64,000 nucleotides of DNA from positions 310,001 through 374,000 of the forward strand of contig BAFH01000004.1 of NCBI GenBank assembly GCA_000296795.1, written 5' to 3'. The DNA is from Candidatus Jettenia caeni (GTDB lineage Bacteria; Planctomycetota; Brocadiia; Brocadiales; Brocadiaceae). The notes under the pieces are model-generated. The model was not told where the DNA came from, did no database searches, and saw nothing but the letters and a program-made list of their open reading frames with translations. Positions 26,535 to 37,271 of the stretch are shown piece by piece. Numbering within the stretch: position 1 is the first letter of the stretch; each line of letters begins with the position of its first letter. Both the position numbers and the translations under genes were made by a program.

Positions 26535-26583
26535 TATAAGCTTACAGGCTTATAATTTCTCAATATAAGCTCCTGTACTTATA
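26535..26583 (-). promoter_or_regulatory. Two palindromic operators upstream of the SatD-like gene
   Basis: TATAAGC-N6-GCTTATA at 26535-26554 is perfect. A second copy at 26564-26583 (TATAAGC-N6-ACTTATA on the plus strand) differs at one arm base. They are 29 bp apart, close to three helical turns, and lie 28-77 bases ahead of the GTG start, where the promoter must be. Likely binding sites for the HTH domain of the same operon. Confidence 0.65.
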
Positions 26584-26757
26584 TATCAGATAAAACTGAT
26601 CAATCTGCATATTCTGTAAGAATTTTCTTGCAAACGTAAGAAGTTTACCAAAGTAGAGAGAAAAAATCATGAGAAAAATTATTCTAGTCTTTTGAATAAT
26701 TTTGGGAACATAAATCAGATTATATTTGCTTTATGCAAGTTGATAAGTTTCACATAG

Positions 26758-26886
26758 TATATTTTTGCAAAAATCGGTGAATTTGATGTATTGAAAAACC
26801 CCATGAAAGTACGCAGCATCCTGGGATATTTGCCTGAGAATGCGCCCTTATATCCTGAAAAGGCAGCGATAATAAGCATGCTGTGA
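26758..26886 (+). pseudogene. Decayed fragment of a GldA-type ABC transporter ATPase
   Basis: A short plus-strand frame reads GEFDVLKNPMKVRSILGYL followed by PENAPLYPE, which matches the region after Walker A in GldA/ABC-2-type ATPases (D-V-..-P-M-.-V-R-..-I-GYLPENAPLYPEM). It is closed by a TAG just before and a TGA shortly after, with neither Walker motif. It is therefore a relic in the 600-base gap between the SatD-like gene and the GT4 gene. The rest of that gap shows nothing I can name. Confidence 0.5.
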
Positions 26887-27107
26887 TTCTCAACAGAGTC
26901 ACCAATGGATGGGAAGTAGAAAGCAGTTTTAAAGTACCTGGGAACAATGATAAGATTTAAGGCATCCTAAATACAATCGCAGGCATTGAAGGTAAACAAC
27001 GAGCTAAGAGAAAAAAAGACTTACATAGATATTTCCTAAAGGCTTCAATTGATGTATTGTAAATTAACCACAGGTGAATACGGATAAACGCACATACTAT
27101 AAATCTG

Positions 27108-28376
27108 TTACTCTTCACTTTTCAACATTGCACCTACTGAGATAGCCTTAGTCATGATTAAATCAGTTTCTGCTTTTATCATACGAATAACGCTTGCCCA
27201 TGCGCTGTCCTCAGTATTGCGATACGTGTAACCTTTATCAATAACAGCTTTATATATACTTAATACATGTTCAGCACATCGGTCTATCGAGAAACATCGT
27301 GCAATCTCCCGTGCCGCATTTTTTAAATCTTCTTTCTCCCGATCAGACAAACTGGCAACCCATTGCAAAGCAGAAGCAAACTCCTCCTCACTCTCAGAAA
27401 ACAAGAGACGACCATTCACACGATCATTCAGAACCTCACGTACTCCGGGGGCATCTAATGCTACCACAGGTATACCAGCAGCCATGGCCTCAGTTAATAC
27501 TAATCCTTGTGTCTCAGTTTGAGACGCGAAGGCAAAAACATCCATTGCATGGTATGCGTTTACCAGTTCTCTGTTTTCTAAAGCGCCAGGATGATGGAAA
27601 CGATGCTCTAGTTTATTTCGCCTAAAGAAGTCCTCGATCTCATTCTCCAAGGGTCCTTTGCCAATAGCAAGAAAATAAGCGTTCTTTTTCTTTTTAAGAA
27701 ATAAGGCTACTGCCTGGGCTAAAAACATAATATTCTTTTCAGGAGCAATTCTGCTTACAAACCCCACAACAAATGCATCTTGAGGGATTCCTAATGATTC
27801 TCGAAAACTTATACCATCTCCCTTTGCAAACTTTTTAATATAAATACCGGTAGGAACTATATCAATACGTGTTTCCACCCCGCGATGACGCAATAAATCG
27901 GCGATACTCTGACTTGGCGCAAAAACACGATCACAGAGATTTGCATACCCTGCAGACAAGGCTACTACAAACCGCTTTAAGGCCGGAGAATCACCTGGCA
28001 CATAGTGTGTGTATCGCTCATACAGGGTATGAAAGGTAAAAATCAAAGGCACTTTGTATTTGGCAGCTACTCTGAGAGCTGAGTCACCAATTAAGTATGG
28101 ATGATGCGAATGTACTATATCAGGTTGAAATGCCTTTAATTGCTCGGAAAAGATTCCCGGAATAGGCAATTGCACAGAAAAATCAGTTTCGTTAAAATTC
28201 TGGATAGCCGGGACACGAATTACATCTTTTTCTTCTCTCGGCATATTCCTGAACGTAGGGGCAACTATCACCACTCTATGACCGCGCTTACGGTATTCGT
28301 TGGTAAACATCTCCACCGATCGTTCCACGCCACCTATAAAGGGCTTGTAGGTATTTGTCATCATGAGAATATTCAT
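27108..28376 (-). CDS. Glycosyltransferase family 4 (PimB/diacylglycerol glucosyltransferase-like)
   Basis: The 422-residue GT-B enzyme starts MNILMMTNTYKPFIGGVERS, with the GG loop that contacts the donor phosphate, and has HSHHPYLIGDSALRVA and FTFHTLYERYTHYVP in the acceptor half. FVVGFVSRIAPEKNI and ETQGLVLTEAMAAGIPVVA mark the donor half. The HxxHP and FHTxYE-like motifs are typical of enzymes that glycosylate lipid acceptors such as diacylglycerol or phosphatidylinositol. It follows the glycosidase-like gene by three bases, so both are co-translated. Acceptor is inferred. Confidence 0.85.
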   Translation of the reverse strand: MNILMMTNTYKPFIGGVERSVEMFTNEYRKRGHRVVIVAPTFRNMPREEKDVIRVPAIQNFNETDFSVQLPIPGIFSEQLKAFQPDIVHSHHPYLIGDSALRVAAKYKVPLIFTFHTLYERYTHYVPGDSPALKRFVVALSAGYANLCDRVFAPSQSIADLLRHRGVETRIDIVPTGIYIKKFAKGDGISFRESLGIPQDAFVVGFVSRIAPEKNIMFLAQAVALFLKKKKNAYFLAIGKGPLENEIEDFFRRNKLEHRFHHPGALENRELVNAYHAMDVFAFASQTETQGLVLTEAMAAGIPVVALDAPGVREVLNDRVNGRLLFSESEEEFASALQWVASLSDREKEDLKNAAREIARCFSIDRCAEHVLSIYKAVIDKGYTYRNTEDSAWASVIRMIKAETDLIMTKAISVGAMLKSEE

Positions 28377-28379
28377 ACA

Positions 28380-30641
28380 TTACTCCATGGGTATTAATTC
28401 TACAGATCTCATTCCAGATTGAGAGGCTATTGGTCGATACCCGGCAAGCCGGATTTCAACGACAGGCTCTTCTTTATGCCAAATCCCATCCCAATTAACG
28501 GTGACTTTTCTTTGATCGCAATGAATCAAAATAGAGATAGTACCGAAAGAAGTTGGGGCAGGGCCAAAAGAAAGGGATGTCTGCTGATTGGACCACTGCC
28601 GGGGGATACCAGAACAAAGAATGAGTCGTTTTTCTCCTTCCTCCCGCACAAAACAATTTCTTACCATAAGTATCCATTCAGCGGTAGCCCAAACATGTTG
28701 TCCATCACCCATACACCCTCCGCGGGTACGGGGATGAATTGCCTCAGGCCATTGACCAGTTGATGTTGCCAGAGCTGCTATCGTGCTCATTAAATGAAAA
28801 AAACGGTAGTCATCAGCTCGCAGCAGTACTTGGGCAATATGTAACGTGAGATAAGGATTAATGCCAGAGTGGATCATGTCATGGAAAAAGCCGCCGTCAA
28901 CAAGGCATTCTCTGATAAGATATTCTACGGTATTTAATAAACGGGAATCATGTGGTTCCCATAGCTGCAGTGGGTATCCGACAGCTAATGAACCGATTGA
29001 TCCGCTGTCCATCCGCCGGTATGGAGAGGCTGGCATTGAAGAACAACCTATACGTTTGGCTGCAATTTGTAAACTACGTTCAACAGAACTCAGCAAAGAA
29101 TCAGCCTCCTGAAGAAATTCTTCGGCAACCTTATACTCATGAAAAGAATCCATCAAATGTGAGGCTGCTCTTAGCCCTGAAACACTCCAGAAATCGTCCC
29201 AATAATAGTAATCACTAGGACCAAGATGCTCAGCGCTGAAACCCGGTGGAAGCAGTCCTGCATGGGGAGCGTTTATATGCACAGACAGACGTTTCCTGTG
29301 AATCCACCTGCCTGCATGCCGGATAGCATTTTGCCATGTTGATTTAGGCTTTTTGCCGGTCAACTCACAAAACCGATGCATAACCCATAAAACCTGACCA
29401 TTGGAATCCCATTCCCCTTCCTGAGACCGAAAATATCCCAGAGTAGTCTGATAAGAGGGAAATAGATCAAGAATCTTCTCTGCGCGGTCCGTTAACCCGG
29501 TACACAGCATTGCATGTAAAATAAAAGCTGCATCCCGAAACCAGAAACGTTTATACGTATATGGTCCTGCATAGATGGTATCGGGTGAATGAAGAATAAG
29601 TGTCCTTAAAGCAGACTGATAAAGAAACTGGAATCTTTTATCAGGAATACAAAGTCCACAAGCTTCCTGAATATTTTGCTCCCAATGTGTAAAATGGGGT
29701 GATTTTATTGGCGCAAATAAATGCTTTTTTTCTATTTTCAGTGGCACATCAACCGTAACCATTCTTGTGCCGCCTGATTGAATTTTAAAAAGCGCCGCTG
29801 CTGTAGCCATACCAACATCGCACGTCACTTCATGCCTCTTGTCCTCAGATAAAATATTTTGGTAAACATCCCCCGTACGATAATGAGAAAATGCCCATCG
29901 GTCAGGGAGAATGCCAAAAAAGACATTATGCTCACGGTTAATCCTCCAACCCTTTTTATCGGGAAGGATAACAACATCATGAATAAAGCTTATTCCTTCT
30001 GGGTTATAGGGACGCAAGGAGACGACAATCCATCCTTGAGAATCTGCATAACCAGTAAGGGAGATCCGGCATACTGGAACTTCAGTATTTGAAATAACCT
30101 CGACTTTTGATTCAAGGGTTATCTTCCCTAAAGCAGTATTTGTTACTACAACAAGATTTCCTTCAAATAGTAAATCCTGGGATCCAGAAGGTAAACGCGA
30201 TGGTAAAAGAGCCTGTTTATCCTCTGTAACTATCCAACTATCCAATGACCATCCGTCAAAAAATGGTGTAACCAGCCCACGAGGATCAATAATCGGTATT
30301 TCAGAAAAATCAGGTATGCCTACTGCGGTCCAATTCCTATGAGTGAGATTGATATGAGTAAAAGAAAATGCCCTGGGGATAAAGGATTCATTTTTGGGAT
30401 CAAACTGCTGCTCTACCCAGTAAGGCCAAATCCAATCAAGATTATGCTGTATTGCCTGACTGTTTATCAAGCCTCGTGCATGCAACACTGCACCTGCACG
30501 CAAAAGCTCCACGGGAACCGTGACTTCGGAAGGCTGAGCAAAAAGACTGAGACGGGAAAGTATCAAAAGCGGATCCAGGAAACCTTGCGATTGCGCCCAA
30601 TGTTTTATGATAAATCTCCACGGTAACCACTTCAGCCACAT
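28380..30641 (-). CDS. Six-hairpin (alpha/alpha)6-barrel glycosidase-like protein
   Basis: The 753-residue protein has an N-terminal beta-rich half and a C-terminal alpha/alpha toroid like those of glucoamylase and GH63/GH78-type proteins. Useful markers are YKRFWFRDAAFILHAMLC near residue 365, EWDSNGQVLWVMHRF, YYYWDDFWSVSGLRAA and TGQWPEAIHPRTRGG, which hold candidate acidic catalytic residues (RDA, WDD, PEA). No signal peptide is seen, so a cytoplasmic glycan or glucoside is a likely substrate. The gene is tightly coupled to a GT4 gene and follows a DUF309 gene. Family number is not assigned. Confidence 0.65.
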   Translation of the reverse strand: MWLKWLPWRFIIKHWAQSQGFLDPLLILSRLSLFAQPSEVTVPVELLRAGAVLHARGLINSQAIQHNLDWIWPYWVEQQFDPKNESFIPRAFSFTHINLTHRNWTAVGIPDFSEIPIIDPRGLVTPFFDGWSLDSWIVTEDKQALLPSRLPSGSQDLLFEGNLVVVTNTALGKITLESKVEVISNTEVPVCRISLTGYADSQGWIVVSLRPYNPEGISFIHDVVILPDKKGWRINREHNVFFGILPDRWAFSHYRTGDVYQNILSEDKRHEVTCDVGMATAAALFKIQSGGTRMVTVDVPLKIEKKHLFAPIKSPHFTHWEQNIQEACGLCIPDKRFQFLYQSALRTLILHSPDTIYAGPYTYKRFWFRDAAFILHAMLCTGLTDRAEKILDLFPSYQTTLGYFRSQEGEWDSNGQVLWVMHRFCELTGKKPKSTWQNAIRHAGRWIHRKRLSVHINAPHAGLLPPGFSAEHLGPSDYYYWDDFWSVSGLRAASHLMDSFHEYKVAEEFLQEADSLLSSVERSLQIAAKRIGCSSMPASPYRRMDSGSIGSLAVGYPLQLWEPHDSRLLNTVEYLIRECLVDGGFFHDMIHSGINPYLTLHIAQVLLRADDYRFFHLMSTIAALATSTGQWPEAIHPRTRGGCMGDGQHVWATAEWILMVRNCFVREEGEKRLILCSGIPRQWSNQQTSLSFGPAPTSFGTISILIHCDQRKVTVNWDGIWHKEEPVVEIRLAGYRPIASQSGMRSVELIPME

Positions 30642-30831
30642 ATTTTCTCGTGTCCCTCATATCTTTTCCGTACTTCTTATAATAAACTTCTATTCAGGTA
30701 AACTGATACACTTGAAATAAAAATATCACAAATTACAACAACATTGCTATAAAACATGAAAGCCTTACTCCTAAGTATTCATTTAACATGCAGAATATTT
30801 TTAAGTCAAGCAATTAATATAAAATACCCCC

Positions 30832-31401
30832 TTAAAAGTACAAACAAATTAAGGGCTTAACCGTCGACCGGGAATAAGTTTGTTCTGAAACAGTAGAGGA
30901 AAAAAACGGTGAGAAAAACGTATCAAGGCAGATAAGGAATTCATGGAGGTTAATCCCCATATACATACCTTTTGGATCACTTATACTCTTTAATACCTGG
31001 CGTAATTTATCACGCCCGGTTGTGGAAAGATGTCTGAGTCCCGTGAGTTTCTGGAGATGATGCTTAAGGACTGAGATTGAGATTTGAATCAACCCTTGTA
31101 AGAATAGTTTACAATCTCCTTCCGCTCTCTTCCATAATCCTTCCCATACCTCACCAGCTTCCCACCAATATGAAAAATTATAAAGATCAACACCGTAAAG
31201 GTAATCCTCCGCCTTACGCCATGTTTCCGGGAGCTGAATATTTATCCTGGTATCTTCTTGCAAACCGTAGCTATGGCCACGAGGGTCATAGAATGGATGT
31301 GGAGTAATTCCCGGTATATGCCGATAGGCAGGAAAGGAACGCTGCGGACAATAGCGCACGCAAGCAGGATCAAATGGTTGAGGTTGTCTTATACATTTCA
31401 T
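30832..31401 (-). CDS. DUF309 domain protein
   Basis: The 189-residue protein has the DUF309 signature YNFSYWWEAGEVWEGLW around residues 75-92 and FLQGLIQISISVLKH shortly after, two helices with conserved Glu/Trp. An N-terminal 65-residue extension (RHIPGITPHPFYDPRGHS) is longer than usual for the family. Function is unknown. It precedes the glycosidase-like and GT4 genes on the same strand, with a 190-base gap, so it may belong to the same functional unit. Confidence 0.7.
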   Translation of the reverse strand: MKCIRQPQPFDPACVRYCPQRSFPAYRHIPGITPHPFYDPRGHSYGLQEDTRINIQLPETWRKAEDYLYGVDLYNFSYWWEAGEVWEGLWKRAEGDCKLFLQGLIQISISVLKHHLQKLTGLRHLSTTGRDKLRQVLKSISDPKGMYMGINLHEFLICLDTFFSPFFSSTVSEQTYSRSTVKPLICLYF

Positions 31402-31436
31402 CGCAAAACCTGTGGTATGTGGTAGATGGATGCTAT

Positions 31437-31573
31437 GGTGGATTCGCTTCGCTTAATCTACCCTGCCTGTAATTCTATAATAAGTAGGGTGGATCAAGGC
31501 GTTGGTTTTTACGCCGAATCCACCAATACTATTTCTAGAAAAGGCAGATTCGCTATCGCTTAATCCGCCCTAC
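31437..31573. repeat. Three related palindromic repeat units (GGTGGATTCG...AATCCACC type)
   Basis: Units at 31437-31464, 31484-31524 and 31543-31573 each contain a GGnGGATT/AATCnnCC inverted pair; the outer two share CGCTTAATC and the middle one has the opposite layout (GTAGGGTGGAT...AATCCACC). They lie in the 440-base gap after the DUF309 gene start and before the end of nuoN. No gene or clear terminator is visible in the rest of that gap. Confidence 0.7.
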
Positions 31574-31842
31574 CGCAAACCCGCTTAGTGAAAATTCCTA
31601 TACATATATTTATTTATTAGCTCCTAATGGAGCACTTTGACGGACTTTCCAGACAGTCTCTTAGGCAGGATTTACAGGATCAGGTAAGGTATGATAAAAT
31701 AAAAAACTTTGTAAATCTTATTGAATCTATCCAAATAAGGACAAAGCTGCCCTTTCTGCTGCAACGCAGCAAGCACATTAAATTTATGTGAATTATATAA
31801 CCATTCACCGCAAAAAGCAATTTTGAATCGGGGGAAGGGGGA

Positions 31843-33306
31843 TTATTTTAGTATGAGAATGGATTGCTGGGCTATTTCCATAATCTTCGATGGAAAGATA
31901 CCCAGATGCAGAGTACCGATAACTGATAGAACTACAGCAACAACAATCAAGGGAGAGAGCGTAAGGGGATTAAAGTCTCTGGTAGGTTCTTTCATATACA
32001 TAATAACCATAATACGCAAATAATAAAAAACGGAAATAACGGAGTTTATCACACCAATAACAGCTAGCCCAATATACCCTGATTTTATGGCAGCACTGAA
32101 GATATAAAACTTTCCCACAAAGCCAGCAGTAGGTGGAATACCTGCCATGGAAAGCATAAAGAGCGACATAGCCACGGCTAAACCAGGGTGTTTGAATCCT
32201 AATCCTGCAAAATCATGAATCTGTATAAACTCATCACCTTTTTGACTTACTATAATGACAACAGCAAGCGCCCCAATGTTCATAAACGTGTAAGCCAGGA
32301 TATAGAACAATACACTAGACACACCCATATCGTTTGCAGCCACAAGTGCAATGAGAAGATAGCCTGCATGGGCAATACTGGAATACGCCAGCATACGTTT
32401 CAAGTTTGTTTGGGCAATGGCTACAACATTGCCGACAGTCATAGTCAGCAATGCAAGGATATAAATAATCTTTTGCCATTCATAATGAGTAGATCCAAAA
32501 GCTGTCATAAGAATGCGTAAAAAGGCAGCGAAGGCAGCAGCCTTCGGTCCTACGGACATAAAGGCTGTGATGGTTGTAGGCGCACCCTCATAAACATCAG
32601 GCACCCATGCGTGAAACGGCACAGAAGCAACTTTGAATCCAAGCCCAATGATTATTAATGCCATTCCCATAAGCAGCAAAGGATTTGAAATACTACCTTT
32701 ATCTGCAATGAAACCGGCAATTTGTTTCAGGTTAATAGCACCTGTAGACCCATAAACAAGAGAAATACCGTACAACAAAAAGCCTGTGGCAAAGGCGCCC
32801 AGCAAGAAATATTTTAAAGATGCCTCATTTGAAATGAGCTTTGAGCGTTTAAATCCTGTCAGGATATAAATACTAATAGACATGACCTCAAGTCCGATAT
32901 AGATATTTAACAGGTCTGCACCGGATGCCATGAGCATCATGCCTATTGTTGAGAATAAGATTAATGCATAATATTCTCCGTGGTTAATCTCTTCGCGTTT
33001 TATGTAACTGTGCGAGATTAAGATAACAAGGCCTGTGCTGAGGAGAAAGATGAAGTTAAAAAATAGAGAATAATTATCGATTGCAAAAGATTCATTGAAT
33101 GAAAATAACGTCGTTCCGGCAGAATTTCTCGCTAAGATAGCTGCTACGATAATCCCCATGAGGGATAAATAAGCCAGAAGATTTTTTTCTCCCAATTTCC
33201 TTGAGGATAATATATCCACAAGGAGAACAATCATGCCGAAACCTGCCAAAGTCAGGATTGGTAGAATACTGAGAATATTGAACGTCATTATCGAGACATT
33301 TGCCAT
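31843..33306 (-). CDS. nuoN: NADH-quinone oxidoreductase subunit N
   Basis: The 487-residue membrane protein has 14 predicted helices and the antiporter-like signatures of complex I subunits: YIGLEVMSISIYILTGF holds the TM5 glutamate, and LGFKVASVPFHAWVPDVYEGAPT contains the TM7 lysine and following His. It forms one of the three proton channels of the membrane arm. It is the last gene of the nuo operon, 100 bases after nuoM. Confidence 0.97.
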   Translation of the reverse strand: MANVSIMTFNILSILPILTLAGFGMIVLLVDILSSRKLGEKNLLAYLSLMGIIVAAILARNSAGTTLFSFNESFAIDNYSLFFNFIFLLSTGLVILISHSYIKREEINHGEYYALILFSTIGMMLMASGADLLNIYIGLEVMSISIYILTGFKRSKLISNEASLKYFLLGAFATGFLLYGISLVYGSTGAINLKQIAGFIADKGSISNPLLLMGMALIIIGLGFKVASVPFHAWVPDVYEGAPTTITAFMSVGPKAAAFAAFLRILMTAFGSTHYEWQKIIYILALLTMTVGNVVAIAQTNLKRMLAYSSIAHAGYLLIALVAANDMGVSSVLFYILAYTFMNIGALAVVIIVSQKGDEFIQIHDFAGLGFKHPGLAVAMSLFMLSMAGIPPTAGFVGKFYIFSAAIKSGYIGLAVIGVINSVISVFYYLRIMVIMYMKEPTRDFNPLTLSPLIVVAVVLSVIGTLHLGIFPSKIMEIAQQSILILK

Positions 33307-33405
33307 ATACCTTTACCTTATATAAGCCTTTTATATCTGGGTCTTTACCATAGCGAGAAACTTCCATAAAAACCACAAAAGATTAAAGAACACAAAGAAA
33401 TCAGT

Positions 33406-34989
33406 CTACCATTCTGTTTTGGTTTCAGAAATTATATCAATCTTTGGCACAATAGTTTGCTGTAATTGTTCAACTCTTTTCTGTCTTTGCGTATTAGACA
33501 CAACGTTTGCCTTCTCTCCTACCTGTTTTAAAAGATGGTTTATGGATGCATCCATCTTTCTCAAGAAAGAATTAGGATAGATACCAATCCAAAAAATCAG
33601 GAAGACAATGGGAAGCAGGATAGCAAATTCACGCTTATTCATATCTTTTAGTGTCTTGTTCTCTTCGTGGGTTATTTCATGAAACATAACCCTTTGAAAC
33701 ATCCAGAGCATATAAACGGCAGCAAGAATAATCCCCGATGCCGCAATAGATGCATACAGAATACGGGACTTAAACGTGCCCATCAGGATAAGAAACTCTC
33801 CTACAAAACCGTTTAATCCGGGTAATCCAATAGAGGACAGGGTAACAACCAGGAAGAAAATAGCAAAGATGGGGATCTGTTTCGTCAGACCTCCAAAATC
33901 GGCAATCATTCGTGTGTGCCTTCTCTCGTAGAGCATCCCAACTACAAGAAAAAGCGCCCCTGTACTGAGACCGTGGTTAATCATTTGAGTAATGCTGCCC
34001 TCAATACCCTGGATATTAAAGGCAAAGATTCCGAGCATAACAAAACCTAAATGGCTTACACTGGAGTAAGCAACGAGTTTTTTCAGATCATCTTGAACCA
34101 TAGAAACCAAGGCACCGTAGATAATGCCAACAATAGCCATCCATGATATCACCGGAATAAAGGCATGGCTTACCTCAGGGAATAAAGGTAAACAGAACCG
34201 TATAAAACCATATGTTCCCATTTTTAAGAGAACACCTGCCAGGATTACACTTCCTGCCGTGGGCGCCTCCACATGAGCATCCGGTAACCATGTATGAAAT
34301 GGAAACATGGGAACCTTAATGGCAAAAGCAAAGGCGAAAGCTATGAATAGCCAGAATTGGACGGCAAAGGAAATATCGAGTTTATATAATTCTAACAGAT
34401 TAAAGGTATATTCTCCCGTTGCCCGGTAATTTAAAAAATAAAGGGCAATGATAGCCAGGAACATAAATACACTACCTGCCGTTGTGTAAATAAAGAACTT
34501 TACCGCAGCATAGATCCTCCTGGAACCTCCCCAGATGCCAATGAGAAGATACATCGGAATCAGCATGAGTTCCCAGAATACAAAGAATAAAAATAGATCC
34601 AATGAGATAAACACGCCTACCATAGCTGTCTCAAGGATCAGCATAGAAATCATGTATTCCTTTACATTCTTGGTAATATGCCATGAAGCAAGAATGGAAA
34701 TTGGCGTAAGAAAAGTTGTCAAGAGTATCAGAAAGAGGCTAATTCCATCTACTCCAACGTGATATTTGATTCCAAAGGAAGGTATCCACCGTAGTTTCTC
34801 AACAAACTGCATTTCATAGGTACGCGCATCGAAGTTAAAGTAGAGGGGAAGGGAAATCAAAAAAACTATTATCGCAACAAGCAGCGCTGTAAATCTGATA
34901 AGCTCCCGATTCTTTGAATCAATCGAAATGATAAAAAACACTCCTATAATCGGAAGAAAAGTGATTAATGAAAGAATCGGTACGGACAT
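33406..34989 (-). CDS. nuoM: NADH-quinone oxidoreductase subunit M
   Basis: The 527-residue antiporter-like subunit has [20 protein letters not shown] with the TM5 glutamate and [22 protein letters not shown] with the TM7 lysine. It forms the middle proton channel of the membrane arm. The C-terminal 50 residues after the last helix are hydrophilic and rather long for the family. Its start follows nuoL by 45 bases. Confidence 0.97.
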   Translation of the reverse strand: MSVPILSLITFLPIIGVFFIISIDSKNRELIRFTALLVAIIVFLISLPLYFNFDARTYEMQFVEKLRWIPSFGIKYHVGVDGISLFLILLTTFLTPISILASWHITKNVKEYMISMLILETAMVGVFISLDLFLFFVFWELMLIPMYLLIGIWGGSRRIYAAVKFFIYTTAGSVFMFLAIIALYFLNYRATGEYTFNLLELYKLDISFAVQFWLFIAFAFAFAIKVPMFPFHTWLPDAHVEAPTAGSVILAGVLLKMGTYGFIRFCLPLFPEVSHAFIPVISWMAIVGIIYGALVSMVQDDLKKLVAYSSVSHLGFVMLGIFAFNIQGIEGSITQMINHGLSTGALFLVVGMLYERRHTRMIADFGGLTKQIPIFAIFFLVVTLSSIGLPGLNGFVGEFLILMGTFKSRILYASIAASGIILAAVYMLWMFQRVMFHEITHEENKTLKDMNKREFAILLPIVFLIFWIGIYPNSFLRKMDASINHLLKQVGEKANVVSNTQRQKRVEQLQQTIVPKIDIISETKTEW

Positions 34990-35034
34990 CCCATCGCTCC
35001 AGAATTACAATTTTTGTAAAAAAAGAATACTATG

Positions 35035-36975
35035 CTACTTACCTAATGCAGTAAGTACAATAACGAAGATACAGCCAAGCACAATGTAAAAGGCATAATT
35101 GCGCACATATCCTGTTTGTAAGAAACGCAGGATATCACCAAACCGTCCGATAAGGCGAGCAACACCATTTACAGAACCATCAATTATTTGAGCATCTACA
35201 CGCTTCCATAACATAACCGAAATTTTCTTAAGGGATTTCACAAAAAGGATATCATACACCTCGTCCACATAATATTTATTGAGCAGAAGTTTGTAAATAA
35301 AACGAAACCGTTCTGCTAATCTTTTGGGCAATTCAGGTCTTTTTACATACACATGATATGCTATAAATATACCCAGGATAGCAATGGCTGTTGAAATAAT
35401 CATCATAAGATAAGGATGTCCTTCGCTATGATGGACACCTGCCCCTGGTCCGGAAATTTCTGTATGTCCCTGTTCTCCAAAAACCGGCGCTAAAAAGTGA
35501 CTCATGATATTCGCACCGGGGATGCCTAAAAATCCTCCAAGGGAGGAAAGCCCGGCAAGTACCATTAACGGGAACGTCATACTCTTTGGAGATTCATGGA
35601 GATGTTCCATGACATGGTGGCCTGCTCTTGATTTCCCGTGAAATGTTATAAACAGTAAGCGGAACATATAAAAAGCCGTAAAGAGGGATGTCACGCTTGC
35701 TATTGACCAATAGAAGAAATTTCCACGGGCAAGCGATTCCAATACAATTTCATCCTTGCTGAAGAATCCTGCAAACGGGGGAATTCCTGCAATAGCAATA
35801 GTGCCAATCAAAAAGGTCTTATAGGTAATAGGAATATGATGCCTGAGTCCACCCATCTTTCTCATATCTTGTTCTCCAGACATGGCATGAATAACACTGC
35901 CGGAGCCAAGAAATAGTAAAGCTTTAAAAAAGGCATGCGTCATCAGATGAAAAATGCCTGCCGTAAATGCGCCTACACCGCAAGCCAGAAACATATACCC
36001 AAGTTGACTAATCGTAGAATAGGCCAGCACACGCTTAATATCGTTCTGTACCAACCCAACGGATGCAGCAAAGAGCGCTGTAACTGCTCCTATACTGGCT
36101 ACTATGGTCATGGTAAATGGAGATAACATATAGAGAATATTGCATCGGGCAATCATGTAGACACCGGCAGTTACCATGGTTGCTGCATGGATTAATGCGC
36201 TAACCGGTGTGGGACCTTCCATAGCATCCGGCAGCCACGTATACAGAGGTATTTGAGCTGATTTACCGGTTGCACCCATAAACAAAAGAAGGGTAATTAT
36301 GGTTAAGACAAAGCTACCGATTGCAAAGGTACCTTGCGATGCTACATGAAATACCTCAGTAAAATCGATACTGCGGAAGGTGAGGAAGATGAGCATAATA
36401 CCGAGGATAAATCCAAAATCACCTACCCGGTTAACAATAAAGGCCTTCTTCGCTGCATTTGATGCTGACTTTTTATTATACCAGAACCCAATAAGCAGAT
36501 ACGAGCATAACCCGACTGCCTCCCAACCAATAAACATGAGAAGAAAATTGTTACCCAAAACAAGCAATAACATGGAAAAGGTAAATAAATTCAAATAGCA
36601 AAAATAACGATGATATCCCTTATCTTCATGCATATAACCAATAGAATAGATGTGGATAAGGAATCCAACCCCGGTAACAATAAGGATCATGATTCCGGAT
36701 AATGGATCTACCTGCAAACCTGCCTCTGCTTTGAATGAACCGGATTCAATCCAACTAAACAATTCTTTTTCAAATAACCGTTCATGGGGAGGAAGCAAAA
36801 GGAGTCCGCAAAACACAAGTATCGAAACAAGAAAGGATAAACCGATTGCCCCACAGGCAATATAGCCTACTGTTTCTTTCTTCAGCCTTTTACCAACGAG
36901 TCCGTTAATGGCTGTACCAATTAAAGGGAATAGCAAGATCAGTGCAACAAGGTTAAGCATGCTGTTACCTACCAT
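35035..36975 (-). CDS. nuoL: NADH-quinone oxidoreductase subunit L
   Basis: The 646-residue distal membrane subunit carries [20 protein letters not shown] and [23 protein letters not shown], with the channel Glu and Lys residues. The C-terminal end has the lateral helix region ([21 protein letters not shown]) and a final membrane helix, so it is complete. A His-rich loop ([18 protein letters not shown]) sits before the lateral helix. It overlaps nuoK by 7 bases. Confidence 0.97.
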   Translation of the reverse strand: MVGNSMLNLVALILLFPLIGTAINGLVGKRLKKETVGYIACGAIGLSFLVSILVFCGLLLLPPHERLFEKELFSWIESGSFKAEAGLQVDPLSGIMILIVTGVGFLIHIYSIGYMHEDKGYHRYFCYLNLFTFSMLLLVLGNNFLLMFIGWEAVGLCSYLLIGFWYNKKSASNAAKKAFIVNRVGDFGFILGIMLIFLTFRSIDFTEVFHVASQGTFAIGSFVLTIITLLLFMGATGKSAQIPLYTWLPDAMEGPTPVSALIHAATMVTAGVYMIARCNILYMLSPFTMTIVASIGAVTALFAASVGLVQNDIKRVLAYSTISQLGYMFLACGVGAFTAGIFHLMTHAFFKALLFLGSGSVIHAMSGEQDMRKMGGLRHHIPITYKTFLIGTIAIAGIPPFAGFFSKDEIVLESLARGNFFYWSIASVTSLFTAFYMFRLLFITFHGKSRAGHHVMEHLHESPKSMTFPLMVLAGLSSLGGFLGIPGANIMSHFLAPVFGEQGHTEISGPGAGVHHSEGHPYLMMIISTAIAILGIFIAYHVYVKRPELPKRLAERFRFIYKLLLNKYYVDEVYDILFVKSLKKISVMLWKRVDAQIIDGSVNGVARLIGRFGDILRFLQTGYVRNYAFYIVLGCIFVIVLTALGK

Positions 36976-37271
36976 TTCATGATGTTTATATCGTCAATAT
37001 TTACCGTTTCTTTATTCCTGAATACGGCCACGATGATTGCCAAACCGACTGCAGCCTCGGCTGCTGCAACTGTCATGGTGAAAAAAACAAATAGTTGGCC
37101 CTGCATAGAATTGAGGTAATGCGCACACGCAACAAACGATATATTAACGGCATTCAGCATGAGTTCTATGCACATAAATATGATAATAGCATTCCTTCGT
37201 ATTAACACACCAATGACACCTAACGTAAACAAGATCGCACTCAGTACCAGATAATGCGTTAATGTAATCAT
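36969..37271 (-). CDS. nuoK: NADH-quinone oxidoreductase subunit K
   Basis: The 100-residue subunit has three helices with both conserved membrane glutamates ([14 protein letters not shown] and [13 protein letters not shown]), which belong to the proton-translocating axis. It abuts nuoJ without a gap and overlaps nuoL. Confidence 0.97.
   Translation of the reverse strand: MITLTHYLVLSAILFTLGVIGVLIRRNAIIIFMCIELMLNAVNISFVACAHYLNSMQGQLFVFFTMTVAAAEAAVGLAIIVAVFRNKETVNIDDINIMKW

Noticed and set aside
26750-26947. 65-codon minus-strand frame
   Set aside because: Antisense to the ABC ATPase relic and without any domain.
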